Below the pieces are notes generated by a model. The model ran no database searches. It was not told the origin of the DNA and saw only the letters and a program-made list of their open reading frames with translations. Of a stretch of DNA of 64,000 nt, positions 1-10,621 are shown piece after piece; the stretch's first letter is position 1; every line of letters begins with the position of its first letter. The stretch lies in NCBI RefSeq assembly GCF_018873765.1, contig NC_057925.1, forward strand, positions 12,225,568 through 12,289,567, given 5' to 3'. The stretch is from Telopea speciosissima (Eukaryota; Streptophyta; Magnoliopsida; Proteales; Proteaceae). The translations under genes were made by a program, and so were the position numbers.

Positions 1-376
1 TGTGCTGATTTTTCAAGTAAGACTCGGCCAACTCAATCACTTGGATGACTCTTGTGACCAGAATTAGTCATTGAGTCACGTAATTGAAAGCGTCAAGTTG
101 GAAGGGTATGACTTGATTACCGTCATTGTGCTGAATTTTCAAGTAAGACTCGGCCAACTCAATCACTTGGATGACTCTTATGACCAGAATTAGTCATAGT
201 CACGTAATTGAAAGCATCAGGTTGGAAGGGTATGACTTGATCACCTTCATTGTGCTGAATTTTCAAGTAAGGCTCGACCAACTCAATCACTTGGATGACT
301 CTTGTGATCAAAATTAGTCATTGAGTCACGTAATTGAAAGTGTCAGGTTGGAAGGGTATGAATTGATCACCATCAT
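1..376. repeat. Tandem repeat, about 125-bp unit, three copies
   Basis: Three near-identical units start at 1, 127 and 251, each opening with TGTGCTGA followed by TTTTCAAGTAAG. The copies differ by a few substitutions and small indels. The array is cut by the left window edge, so more copies may lie outside. No coding potential is visible. Confidence 0.9.
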
Positions 377-1250
377 ATTTGGGTACTTTTAAGCACTTAA
401 TGTTGGTCAAAACTATTTATTTAATAGGAATTGTCTGAATGACATCTCTATAGGAATCTATCTGAACTTCGGGACATTTTTAGAAACTGTTTGTTTACGC
501 ACCACATGCAAGAGATCAAGTCATGTGCTGACTTCTTGGTGGGGTTCTCGCACTCTAATCAGGAAGTCCATCTATGTACAGAATGTCTCCCACTAGATCT
601 TTCTTTGTTATTACAGAATGACGTTAATGGGAAGTTGTAATCCCTTTACACTATTCTTTTATTAATATAAGCTCCTTTTACCAATATATATATATAAGGT
701 TCCTAATTATTAACCGAACATTCTGGTCATATTCTTTATTCATCCCTTTTCTGATTTTAAGTCAAATAAGCTTAAAATCTGATGTTTAGATTAGACCTGA
801 ACACCGGTTCTTTCCCTTTCACACGCCTAACAAGATTGAATATCAAAATTGCAAAATAATAATAAAATAAAAAAATGACAACAGAAAAAGAAAACAACAA
901 AAAACTTAGTCTTATCCCAACTTAATGGGATCGGCTACATGGATCCAAACAAAACAAAGTAAGAAAAAAAAATGAAAGAAAAGATGGGAAAAGAAGGATG
1001 GGGAAGAGATAAGAAATGAAAAAAAAAAACCGTACACTAGAAGTAATTTTTTTAACCAAATTGCCTATGCTCTTCCCAAATCTCATCTCTCACTACAAAG
1101 AAGAATAAGAAGAATATAATGAGTCAGATCACATTTATAATTTTCAGTCAACACTTACTGAGAAACTCTAATTTCACAAAAGAAAACCAATCAAAACTCA
1201 TAAAAGACAATCAGAAGGGCAAGCATTAGTAGTTCTCCAAAACAAGAACA
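377..1250. other. AT-rich intergenic DNA, no gene seen
   Basis: No ORF with recognisable similarity is present. A short segment near 905-950 (containing AATGGGATCGGCTACATGGA) resembles a fragment widely dispersed in plant genomes, but its element boundaries cannot be seen. Confidence 0.4.
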
Positions 1251-1257
1251 GGGTTCA

Positions 1258-1412
1258 TGAGCGCGCACGCGCGCGCGCGCGAGAGAGAGAGAGAATTGGT
1301 TATTTGGTTTTCACCTTCAGTCAAGTTTGCAAGCGAGCAAGAGAAAGAGAAGGTTTTTACCTTCAATTAGGTTCGTGAGCGTGTGCACGCGAGAGAGAGA
1401 GAGAGAGTGAAT
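1258..1412. repeat. Paired CG/CA and GA microsatellites
   Basis: An alternating purine-pyrimidine tract (GCGCGCACGCGCGCGCGCGC) runs into a GA tract. A second, weaker copy (GTGTGCACGCGAGAGAGAGA) follows about 110 bp later with similar sequence between, so a short segment carrying the microsatellite was probably duplicated. Confidence 0.85.
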
Positions 1413-1426
1413 ACGGCTTTTTTTTT

Positions 1427-3175
1427 TTTTTGATGAATGGAAATTAAATAATTGAAAAAACAGAGTACAATGACAATGCCTAAAGGCTACACAAATAGGG
1501 GGACCCTATCTAAACACCAAAATTGATAATAAAATATTGATACATCAAAAACCAAGGAAGGGGAAAACAATTAAACAAGGATGATACATAAAAAAACGGG
1601 GATAGGGTAGAAACAATAATTAAAGGATTATACATCAAAAGTCGGGGATAGGGGAGAAACGAGACAAAGGTCCCATCTTGAGACAAGATGTCTATTTCTT
1701 AATGTGTTTCGACTCGCTGAACGAATTGGTAGAAGTATATTTCTGATCTCAGAATAAATGACATCACATATCTGTTCTATAATATGCGATGAAGAGGTCC
1801 ATCTTCTTTTATTTCTTTCCCATCAAATATGATGAATCACATCATTAAAGGCGAGCTTTCCAATAACACCAGAGATTGACTTATCACTGAAATTTTTTAA
1901 ATCCATCTCTATTCTCTCTGAAAAGGAAAGATAGTTCGATGGTATAACCAACACTCACTAAGGATTTCTTTTCAAACAGATCTAGAAAAATGACAAGAAA
2001 AGAATAGGTTATCCACATTTTCTTGAGAGTTCTAACATATATAGACAACAATTAAGTATAGAAAGATTTCTCTTGAGGAGGAACTACTAGGTAGGAAGAG
2101 ATACTGTCAAAGCACGCTAAATAGTAAAACTATGCCTAAGAATATTAGAATTGAACCAAATAATCCTATGCCAAGAAACTTTTGGGGATTTTGATCTGAT
2201 CAAATTCTAGGCAAAGGCAGAGGTGAATTTTTTTGAAGAATTTCCACGCCATAGCACTTGATCACCACTCCTTTTTTGGGTCAATAATGTGGAAGAGAGA
2301 ATAGACCAAACTTCAATTAACTTATTGGAAGTGCTAGGCCCTAGACTTCAAATTTTGTCTTGAATAATGGAGGAAACCTTGGCCATCCTATTAAATCCAG
2401 CATCATATATGATTTGATCCTCATATCTAGAAATGAGAACACCATTAAGATGCCAATTATCAAGTCATAAATAAGTATCACATTCATCATCACTGTTTGA
2501 ACAAATGGTATCACTAACAAGATGTGTATACTTAAGTATTTTCTTCCAAACCCAAGAGGCATCAATTGGGCAAGTGACAGTCCAAATGGAATATGATTTT
2601 AAGTATCTTGAGTACACCTAATCAGTCTAAATACTTTTTTGTTTAGACAGGATAAGTTTTATGATGCCTACAATGTTGGCTTCCTTTACTCTATGAAGCC
2701 TCAATCCATCTTCATTTTTCGAAAGGCAAATATTTGCCCAACTAATAGGATGAAAGTAATTTGGGTTTCCCGAGCTTTCAAAAAGAAAGATAACATTAAC
2801 GATACAATCTTAGCAATAATGGATGTCGGAAGCCCAAAAACATCAAACCAATAAATAAATGAATTTTGAATAACTGATCCGATGAGTTGAAGACGGCCTG
2901 CAAAAGAAAGAATCTTGCTCTTCCAAAGTTGTAATCACTTTTGAAGTCTATCTAAAATCGAGGAGCAATGATGAATAGATAGTTTCAAAGAAATCAAAGG
3001 AAGACCCAGATATTTGATAGGGAAATGACCTTTAGGAACACCCAAGATGTCTTTTAATTGGGCTTTGACATCATTAGAAACTCCAGAGAAAAAAGCCAAG
3101 AACTTGAGGAGATTAATATGAAGTCCAGATATATCCGAGAAAGTATCCAAAGCTTCCTTACTTGAAGATAAGGTT
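1427..3175 (-). mobile_element. 5'-truncated LINE fragment (3' part of ORF2)
   Basis: On the minus strand, 3150-2935 encodes a reverse-transcriptase segment with SGLHINLLKF and [13 protein letters not shown]. It aligns with [10 protein letters not shown] and [13 protein letters not shown] of the larger LINE at 51547-58195. The minus-strand 3' end at about 1427 terminates in an A-run (a T-run on the plus strand) preceded by a sequence like the tail of the larger LINE. Between 1430 and 2930 the reading frame is full of stops and frameshifts. The 5' border near 3175 is approximate. This is a dead, 5'-truncated copy. Confidence 0.8.
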
Positions 3176-3544
3176 TGAGTTTGTAATTTGAAAAAAAGTA
3201 TTAAAAAAACGAGTGTAGTTACCTATTCATCCCTTGATTTGGTGTAGTTATAACACGTGCTCATTATGTCTTTTTAATTTATTCTAATTTATGATACATA
3301 GAATAATTTATTCTAATGATTAGCCCATGTGATAGAGGACTCTACATACTTCTCAACGGCCAAATTTTACTCCAAAGTAAATAAGGAAAGTTTAGTAAAA
3401 TTATAAAACATGTCATCAAATGAGATGAATATAAAATATAAAATGGCATCTTTTGAAACCTAAGTTATTTCATTTATTGATTTTAAACTGAAATTGTACC
3501 AATGAGATGCTTGCTTGTCCTTCTATCACATGGATTAAGCCATG

Positions 3545-4050
3545 TACTGGCACAAGGCAAAGTGAAGTGATACACTTCACTACGTATAATGACAGGGAAG
3601 AAAATTCAGAAAAGAAATACAAAAAAAATATCTCTTTTATAACATTAACGTCATGTATTAGACACATGTCATGTGGCAAATAGTGAAGCATTACACTTCA
3701 CTAGGTAAAGTGATGTGGAAGAAAACCCCCCATAAAAAAAGTATTTTATAACATTAGGCATCACATATTAGCAGGGACGTAAAGAGATCGGATTCGGCTC
3801 GGATAGTGCTATATCCGCATCCGCATCTGACTTTCGGACGAATTCAGATAGTGCTAAACGGATACGGACCAAATATTTTATCCATTTACATGTAAATATA
3901 GTTTTTTGGATAGCTATAACCTATCCATATCTGCATCCATTTATCTTACAGACAGATTCGGATAGTACTAAACAGATATGAACACGGATATCGGCTATTC
4001 ATTTACATCCCTCAATATTAGACATATATAATCCACGTGTTATGTCTAAC
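3545..4050. repeat. Diverged tandem duplication of about 120 bp, second copy split by a MITE
   Basis: Two adjacent segments share TACACTTCACTA, a GGAAGAAAA block and TTTATAACATTA, followed by CATGTATTAGACACAT in copy one. In copy two the corresponding ATATTAG is interrupted by the element at 3772-4014, after which ATATTAGACATAT resumes. Copy one therefore gives an approximate pre-insertion sequence. Confidence 0.65.
3772..4014. mobile_element. hAT-like MITE, 243 bp
   Basis: The left end CAGGGACGTAAA and right end TTTACATCCCT form terminal inverted repeats. The flanks ATATTAG (3765-3771 and 4015-4021) are a 7-bp direct repeat, 8 bp if one mismatch is allowed, as expected for hAT transposition. 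The interior is rich in GGAT/ATCC words such as TCGGATAGTGCTA. It lies about 115 bp upstream of the first exon proposed for the small membrane-protein gene. Confidence 0.75.
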
Positions 4051-4130
4051 TAATACGATTTAAAACTTGCATTTAAGTAATTTTGAAAAATAAAGTCATA
4101 ACAACCCTTTCTTCCCTTTTCTTAAATCAG

Positions 4131-4196
4131 ATGAAACCCTGCGACGACCCGTTCACTCTGCGTCGTCGGATAAACCGCCGGTACTGGCCGTCGGAG
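4131..4196 (+). other. Proposed 5' leader exon with an upstream ORF
   Basis: This GC-rich segment ends in a strong splice donor (GGAG|GTAAGT, intron from 4197) and matches an acceptor at 5533 (CATCAACAG). The joined transcript places the main ATG 19 nt into the next exon. The exon begins with an ATG whose frame continues through the splice (22 codons, then KGEELRNGH) and stops just inside the main CDS. Whether the transcript starts early enough to include this ATG cannot be seen. Confidence 0.5.
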
Positions 4197-5552
4197 GTAA
4201 GTCTGTACCTCGCTCACTCTTTCTTTTAATTTATTAAGCTGTTATTTTAGTGTTTTTTTCCTTGTCGTAGCTGCTCGATTTCAATTCTCCTGCTATCGAA
4301 TTTCAGTTTCCTTGATGAAATTCTCTTCCCCACTTATTGAATTATCACTGTAGGATTTCGATAATCCGTTTTAGAGTTTTGGATTAGGGATTTGAAAGGC
4401 TTGTGTATTGTTCTGGTGCTTTTGCTTAGTCTTCTCAGTTTTAGAGTTTGCTACTGGCTTCTGTTTAAACTTAATTAGTGGTGACCATTGCCGAAAACCT
4501 AGGAGTGCAACCTCCACTGTTCCCTCAAAACACTTGCAGAGCTTCAATTCACAAATCCCTTCTGTTCCGAGACCACAGTCGTTCCCTTCATATCATGAAT
4601 TCATGAGTCATGACAACGCGAATATCTCTCCCAGTGTGAAAGATTTTCGGTGAAATCATCTTAACGTGCCGCTTCCGTCTAGACGCGGGTAAATCTCTCT
4701 CTCTCATTATCGTCCTCAAGGCCTGTGCTGCCCTTTGGGACGCCGGTTCAGTCCATTGAAGGCCTTGGAAGGCCTTGGAAGGCTGCTATACTTGGCTCAT
4801 TCAGTTCTTATTTGATGGAAGCTATATTTTGTAGTTCAAGTGTTCGACACATTGCTTCGCAATTTTTGAGCTGAACTTCAGGAGATGGATGAGGTTTGAT
4901 AGCTATTCATGTTCAATTTATTCAGATTTAGGGTCTAAATGGAGGAATTCAAGTTATGGGTTCTTCCATATTTCCTTCTTCTTCTTATGATATTTTTACC
5001 TTCTCCCGCTTATTCTGTTCATGTTATCCTTCTCTGCTATTGTATCTTTGTTTTGTTATTAGTTTCCAACAATTCCCTTTTTCTTTCGTCTCATAGATCA
5101 AGAATGAGTTCATGATAAATTATTTTTTATGTTTGATGAGATGATAAATATGCTATTGATGCATTAATATGTGTTTTATGACCATCTAGTTGAATGTATG
5201 AAGGCTCTATGTAATTATTATATTGCATTTATTTCAGTTGGGAGAGTTGGTTTAGATAAATTTGTGTTCTCCATGCTATTATTCTGTTTGCCAAATGATA
5301 CATCCCTGCTGCATAGTGAATATATGCCCGAATTTTGCCCCCAGATTTTTAAAGAGGAACCATATTATTTCTGTGCACATTTTTCTATGCCAATTTTTCA
5401 AAAATATTATGAGTTCAGATCCGTTTAATAGCCGTATGTATCTGTACCCTTTTGTTTGCCATACCCTTATTTACTAACTCTGGATCTAGCACTAATAATA
5501 ATAGCTTATTTTCTCTCTTTTATTCATCAACAGAAAGGGGAGGAATTACGAA

Positions 5553-5888
5553 ATGGCCACTGAGCAAAACAGAGAGGAAGCAGAGCAGCAGATGACGAGG
5601 CTGCCATTTCGTGCCTGGAAGGAGAAGGTGGAAGAACAGTATCTGAAGATCAGAGAACACGCAGAGACTTACCCATATGTCTGGGCTTCATATATCTTTG
5701 TTTACGGTGGACTCGCCTTATGGGCCACTTACCGATGGAGAAAGCTCCGTAGGACTGAGGATAGGGTACGAGGCCTCCAAGAGAGACTCCGAAAGCTAGT
5801 TGATGCTGAAGAGTCTGCAAACTCAGCGGCTCCATCGATTGAGAAAGCAAAGCCCGATAAACACTCAAAACAATGGTTAGGGGTTTGA
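5553..5888 (+). CDS. Small single-pass membrane protein, conserved plant family of unknown function
   Basis: The 111-residue product has a charged N-terminus (about 1-42), one hydrophobic segment near 43-61 (YVWASYIFVYGGLALWATY) and a basic WRKLRRTEDRVRGLQ stretch with heptad-like spacing (about 62-90) that suggests a short coiled coil. The tail is acidic/polar. No cleavable signal peptide is visible, so a tail-exposed single-span topology is likely; the membrane is unknown. The ATG is the first in the exon after an acceptor at 5533, and the upstream intron is 1.3 kb. A donor-like CAATG|GTTAGG at 5875 pairs with an acceptor at 5989; using it would create TGA at the junction and end the protein at KQ, two residues shorter. 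I recognise the general look of a conserved plant protein but cannot assign a function. Confidence 0.8.
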   Translation: MATEQNREEAEQQMTRLPFRAWKEKVEEQYLKIREHAETYPYVWASYIFVYGGLALWATYRWRKLRRTEDRVRGLQERLRKLVDAEESANSAAPSIEKAKPDKHSKQWLGV

Positions 5889-5989
5889 TCAAATTTTTTC
5901 CTTACTTATGCATTGTTTATTTGTTTGTAATTGACTGGGTGCTCTGTCTAAGAAGAGAATTCATTAATGGGTCTTTCTTTGTGGAGCAG

Positions 5990-8685
5990 ACCATTTTAGG
6001 ATTTGGGAGGATGAGGTATCGAAAATATTCGAAATGCGAGAAGATTCTGTGAAATGGGTAGGACCCAATTGTGGTTTCTCCCCCCTTTCTTCATAATTTT
6101 TTTTCCCTTCATTAATTTGAGGAGCTCAAGAAAATGAGTAACAGTTGAGAATGTTTGTAATTCTGTGTTCATGTTCTTGTGGTTTCTGTGGAAATTCATT
6201 TAGAGATCAATTTCAAATTATATTTGTTTGATTCACTTCACACTGACATAATTAACTAGATTGATTTATGGTTATGTACCTTTTTGAAATGTGAGAAGTA
6301 GATTAAGCAGAGATAATTATGGGCTTTTGATGGTTGATTGGGTGGATCATAAAGCAATGTGTGCGAAGTAAATTAATCACATTATACATAATGTTGGTAT
6401 TAACTAGATATTTCTTCCTTAATTGAATTACTTAAGCTTGATTTGAAGTGATTAGAGTTTTCAGTAAATCAGGTGACCATGTCTTCATCTGGGTAGTAGA
6501 GTGTAATAAAGTTGGTGTACAATGGTTTAACTTCTGAAGCAAGAATTTTTTAGATGATTATGTTTTGATTGATCTCATGCAGTGGGAAATTCCACTTCTT
6601 TTTTTTTTTTTTTTGTGTGTGTGTGTGGACCGGGGACCGGGGGGAGGGAGGGGTTGTTATGCCTTGATAGTGTTTACTTCTGGTTGTCAGTTGTTCCAGC
6701 CTAATTCTGGTGCCACTTTCACATTCTTGTTGACACCTCTGCTTACTTATACATTAATTATGTTTCCATGTTGATCTCTCTAGCTCTTCAATTGACATGA
6801 AAAAATGCTCAGGGTTATACATTTTCCAACACTACCACGTTAGGCTGTTGGCATCCAGTAATATATTTGGCCTTTTCTGTTCCAAAATATTTTTTAATCT
6901 ACAAGAACTGTACTGGAGAAATTAGGAATCTGGTTACAGATTGAGATCTCAAATGAGATTGTACGAAATTGGTTCACATGCATGTGGTAGTGGAAATTGT
7001 ATAAATGAGGACCTGCTATGATTTTTCCTCCTAGACCTTCTGTGCACATGATGCAACTATATTACTCATAGAGAAGCTAATGAAAAAATGTGTATCATTA
7101 TACCTTTAAGAAGGTTTTGACTACCATTTTTACACATTCATCCTTAGGCTAAATGTCACCATTCCTTGTTTCAAGTTTTTGTGATTGTTTTCATGTTAGG
7201 ACTCAATATAGTGCTTGACATTTCTACTTATTACAAGATTCAGATTAAGGTCAATCTGGTGCAAACCAAGCCTGTGATAGAGAGAGCATGCAACAGAAAC
7301 AGAATGAGGAGGTGGGGTTTTCTAATTTGTTTGTCTGTGGTGGATTGGAATTCTCTTGCTGCTGACATTGCCTCTGTGCCACCTGTGCAATGTGGTAGCT
7401 TCCTTGCTATTGCCCTCTTTCCATTACTGTCATGCTAATGGTTGCCAGGTTGCTCTCTCTCCCATTCTCTCAAATCTCAGCAAGAGTAAAAAGCTATAAG
7501 AACTGAAAGTCTGAAGGGGCCTAGCAGAAAGGTGGATAAAAGAAAGCTTATACATAATTCAGAATTTTTTAAGGGGGGGGGGGGGTGGTTTGGTTGTTGT
7601 TGACTATTACATGTTTATTTGCTGTTTATAGCTCAATTGCTGTTAGCATTTTCACTTGTTGTACCTGAAACCAGTGAATTATTTTCTAGCATACATAATA
7701 AGAATTAGAACAATATCTCAGGTTACCTTATCTTGAATCATTCACTCAGTTATTTTAAGTCTTTGCCAGGTTGGATGAAAAATGTTCCAAAATAAAATTA
7801 AAAAATTAAGAAAGAAAATAGTTACGTTTACAGATAATAGTTAAAAAATAACTTGTTCCATACTTTTTCTTACCAAAAGAAAAGGGGAAAAAATAAGGAA
7901 TTTAATTGTTATAAATACTTAAATGGTAAAAAAAAAATTTGAGTTAGTTATATTAATTATTGGTATTAGTTTGAAAGTATCCTTTGTTTTTTTCTACTTT
8001 GCTTTGCAACATTCTCAATCCAACCAGATGGTGCCTAAACGTTTAGTATAAATGAGTTCTTGAAGCATGTTTCAATCTATGTTCAGGTGAGTTGACATGA
8101 AATTTCCAGTGGATCTTCCCCAAGCCCCTCCCCTTTCCAATTGACATGAAAGTGGTCATGAACAGATCTATACAAATTCATACGATTCCTTTTTTTGTTT
8201 TTTTTTTTTGGGTAAGAATTCATGCGATAACTAGAACAATATTAACTTGAGTGGGAAGCTTCATTTGAAATAAATGAAGACCCAGAAACTACAAATATGT
8301 TTTATATCTTGAATCAAAAGACAAGCGTATTGCATTGGTCTGTGTTGAATCTCCTACAAACCTGAAATAGAAAACCAGAAAGGTCGTCAACCCAATTGTC
8401 TTCTGGTTTGAAGGGAAACTCCTTGGATTGTGTTTATCTCATTACAGTTTCAAGGGAGATCCTGAATGGATTTTGAAATCAAGCTTCAATAACAACACCT
8501 TCATTCATTTTACTATCTAATTAATAGGGAATGCATTATAGGGTGGGCATTTGCTCTTATCTACATTTTAGACACATTATGCAAATGAATACCTGGATAT
8601 TTTTGATATTCTTTAAGCTTTTGGGAAAGACAGCAATTGATAACTTGTGAATGCTTGGATGGACATGATAAGCCCTTAGAGCTAA
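5990..8685. other. 3' flank and intergenic DNA, no gene supported
   Basis: The part to about 6250 is probably 3' UTR of the small membrane-protein gene. Beyond that I see only AT-rich sequence, a T-run plus TG/G-rich simple sequence at 6598-6655, and a G-run at 7574-7586. A 90-codon ORF at 7166-7438 has no recognisable features. Confidence 0.4.
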
Positions 8686-8689
8686 TTTA

Positions 8690-8880
8690 AGAGGAACTCC
8701 GATACATAATAAATGCTCCTACGTAGATTGTGGAGGGGTGATTTGATTCAGATAGAATGAACTAGAAGAGCCAGAGGCAGGCCTAAAATGACTCTAGGAT
8801 AAGTGTTGAGGAAAGCTATGCATGACTTGTGACTACTCACTAATAAGTCAAGGCCTAAAATGTCTCTTTTACAAGCATTT
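8690..8880 (+). pseudogene. Probable non-LTR retrotransposon remnant (C-terminal RT tail)
   Basis: The plus strand reads, across several stops, like the Arg/Gly/Pro-rich tail seen after RTE-type reverse transcriptases: GGACTCC..., then AGAGCCAGAGGCAGGCCTAA (about RARGRPK), a TLG-like segment and a RKAMHDL-like segment. This is a short, heavily decayed match judged by eye. Confidence 0.35.
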
Positions 8881-10620
8881 TTTTTAATCATATCGGCTGA
8901 CCTGTATCAGCTCAGTATCGGTATCGGCCAATACGATACCAATACTTAATTCAATGAGTGAGACAAGGCTAATTCACTCACAGCATCCAGTATCTCCCGT
9001 GAATTTAGCTATTCACCATAGCACATAGCAGACCACTGGAAAAGCAATGATTTCCCTTCCTATTGTATTTTATACAATGATGTTTCAAAATACCTGTGTT
9101 TTTGCTCAAGTCCAGACTTGGTATGGTTTTTCTCTTGGGCCAACGTCAGATAGGGATTTTCCGACGTCGGGCAGGACCCTGCTCAACGTCAGATGTCTCT
9201 TGTTGTGTGCCAATCAGAGTGCAGGTGCTATCGGGGTTTGTCAGTACCTCTCCCGATCTGATCTGGCTCTATCTGATAACGACGGTTGGTTGGCCGACGT
9301 CTGCTAGTGTGCAACTGGCACCGGTCAATGTGCATCCGGTGTCAGTTTTGTAGTGTCTCCTGAAGGGACATGTCCCTTGGAAAGGGTGTTTTCAAGGGGG
9401 TTCTCTTCTAGACACTTGGTATGAGATTTTACAAGTGTTTAACACAATTTCTCTAGGACAAAAACTCTCACATTCTTTGATGAGTTCTTGCCTCCAATTT
9501 CACTATTTTGAGAGGTCCCGGTGTGACCCAATAAGCAAGTGCAACGGCTTCTAGAGGGCCTTCAGGACTGTTTTATCTTAGAGACTGATTCACAAGAACC
9601 CTCTTACACCATAAGAGACCTCTACAGTCTTGAGGAAAATGATCGGTAGCATGACTTAGCCCCAACAATTCCTTGACTATCTTCATGTATTTTCAAGTTC
9701 GTGACATGATGTAAGTACTTGAAATCATTGTCTTCAATCGAAGTTTGGCTACAACTCAAATAAGTAATCTAAACCCCTTGTTACACATACTTTCTTGTAG
9801 GATTTGAAATTTTAGATGATATATTTCCACAATCTTTCTTTCCACGATATTAAGGCAAAGACAGCTTGCCTGACTCTATCTAGAAATTGTAGGTAATAGG
9901 CAGTTAGAAAACACTTTTCTTACAGCAATCACTCTTTAAGTGCAGATTACCATGGCATAAAAGAAACCATGCAAAGTTCACTTGAACATGAATAACATGG
10001 CTTATACCTGATGAAGAGTTACACTTTCTCCATCAGCCCTCAGAAAGAGTAACTTCAACACTTCCTGTTACTGGTTAAAGGGTAAATCGGAAAGTTGTTT
10101 ATAGGTATGTCATAAACCTACCAGAGAATTCTAAATCACTAGTCATGCTGGAAGTTCACCACTTTCATGCAGGAAATCTCACATAATGATGGATATATTT
10201 CTCTCAGGCAAGATGTGCAGAAATCTGACTGACCAAGCTCAGTGAATGCCATACTACACTACTCTACCTTTCCCTGTTGTTAATATAACACTATGAAACA
10301 TAAATACATCATTATGACCAAGAAGTTAAAACTACTCAAACGAGATGGGGCAAAACAAGTAATCTCTCCATTATGCTAGAAGAGTTGTTTTTCCTCCAAA
10401 AGGTTTTCTCAATGGTCCTAGCTTCTAGTGCCTGTGGAATAATCAAACCTTGAACCAATATTCTCACTGTTAATAGTAGATTGAATTCAAATTACAACCA
10501 ATTCACATGCAATCTTTTTTTTTTAATCTGCAAAATGGAGATGCATGTGAGAAATAGAAACTAAGCGCACTTCTCCTGATCAAACCCAGAAAAATAGGGT
10601 ACTACTTGTGGTAGAAAGAA
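8881..10620. other. Intergenic DNA, no gene seen
   Basis: A stretch near 8895-8935 with repeated ATCGGTATCGGCC-type words looks repeat-derived. The overlapping ORFs at 9047-9353 show no domain or family signal. The 3' UTR of the MAM33-family gene (minus strand) should lie just left of 10622. Confidence 0.4.
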
Positions 10621-10621
10621 G

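Noticed and set aside
1-376. CRISPR-like array
   Set aside because: The 125-bp direct repeats have no spacers and the genome is a plant's; the same applies to the 98-bp and 58-bp arrays.
4408-4653. 81-codon ORF in intron 1 of the small membrane-protein gene
   Set aside because: It may be an unspliced or alternative leader segment, but no domain and no clear splice sites support it as coding.
7166-7438. 90-codon ORF
   Set aside because: It has mixed hydrophobic content without family similarity or a supporting gene structure.
9047-9353. Overlapping 85-86-codon ORFs
   Set aside because: No domain, no splice context and no recognisable family; consistent with chance open frames.
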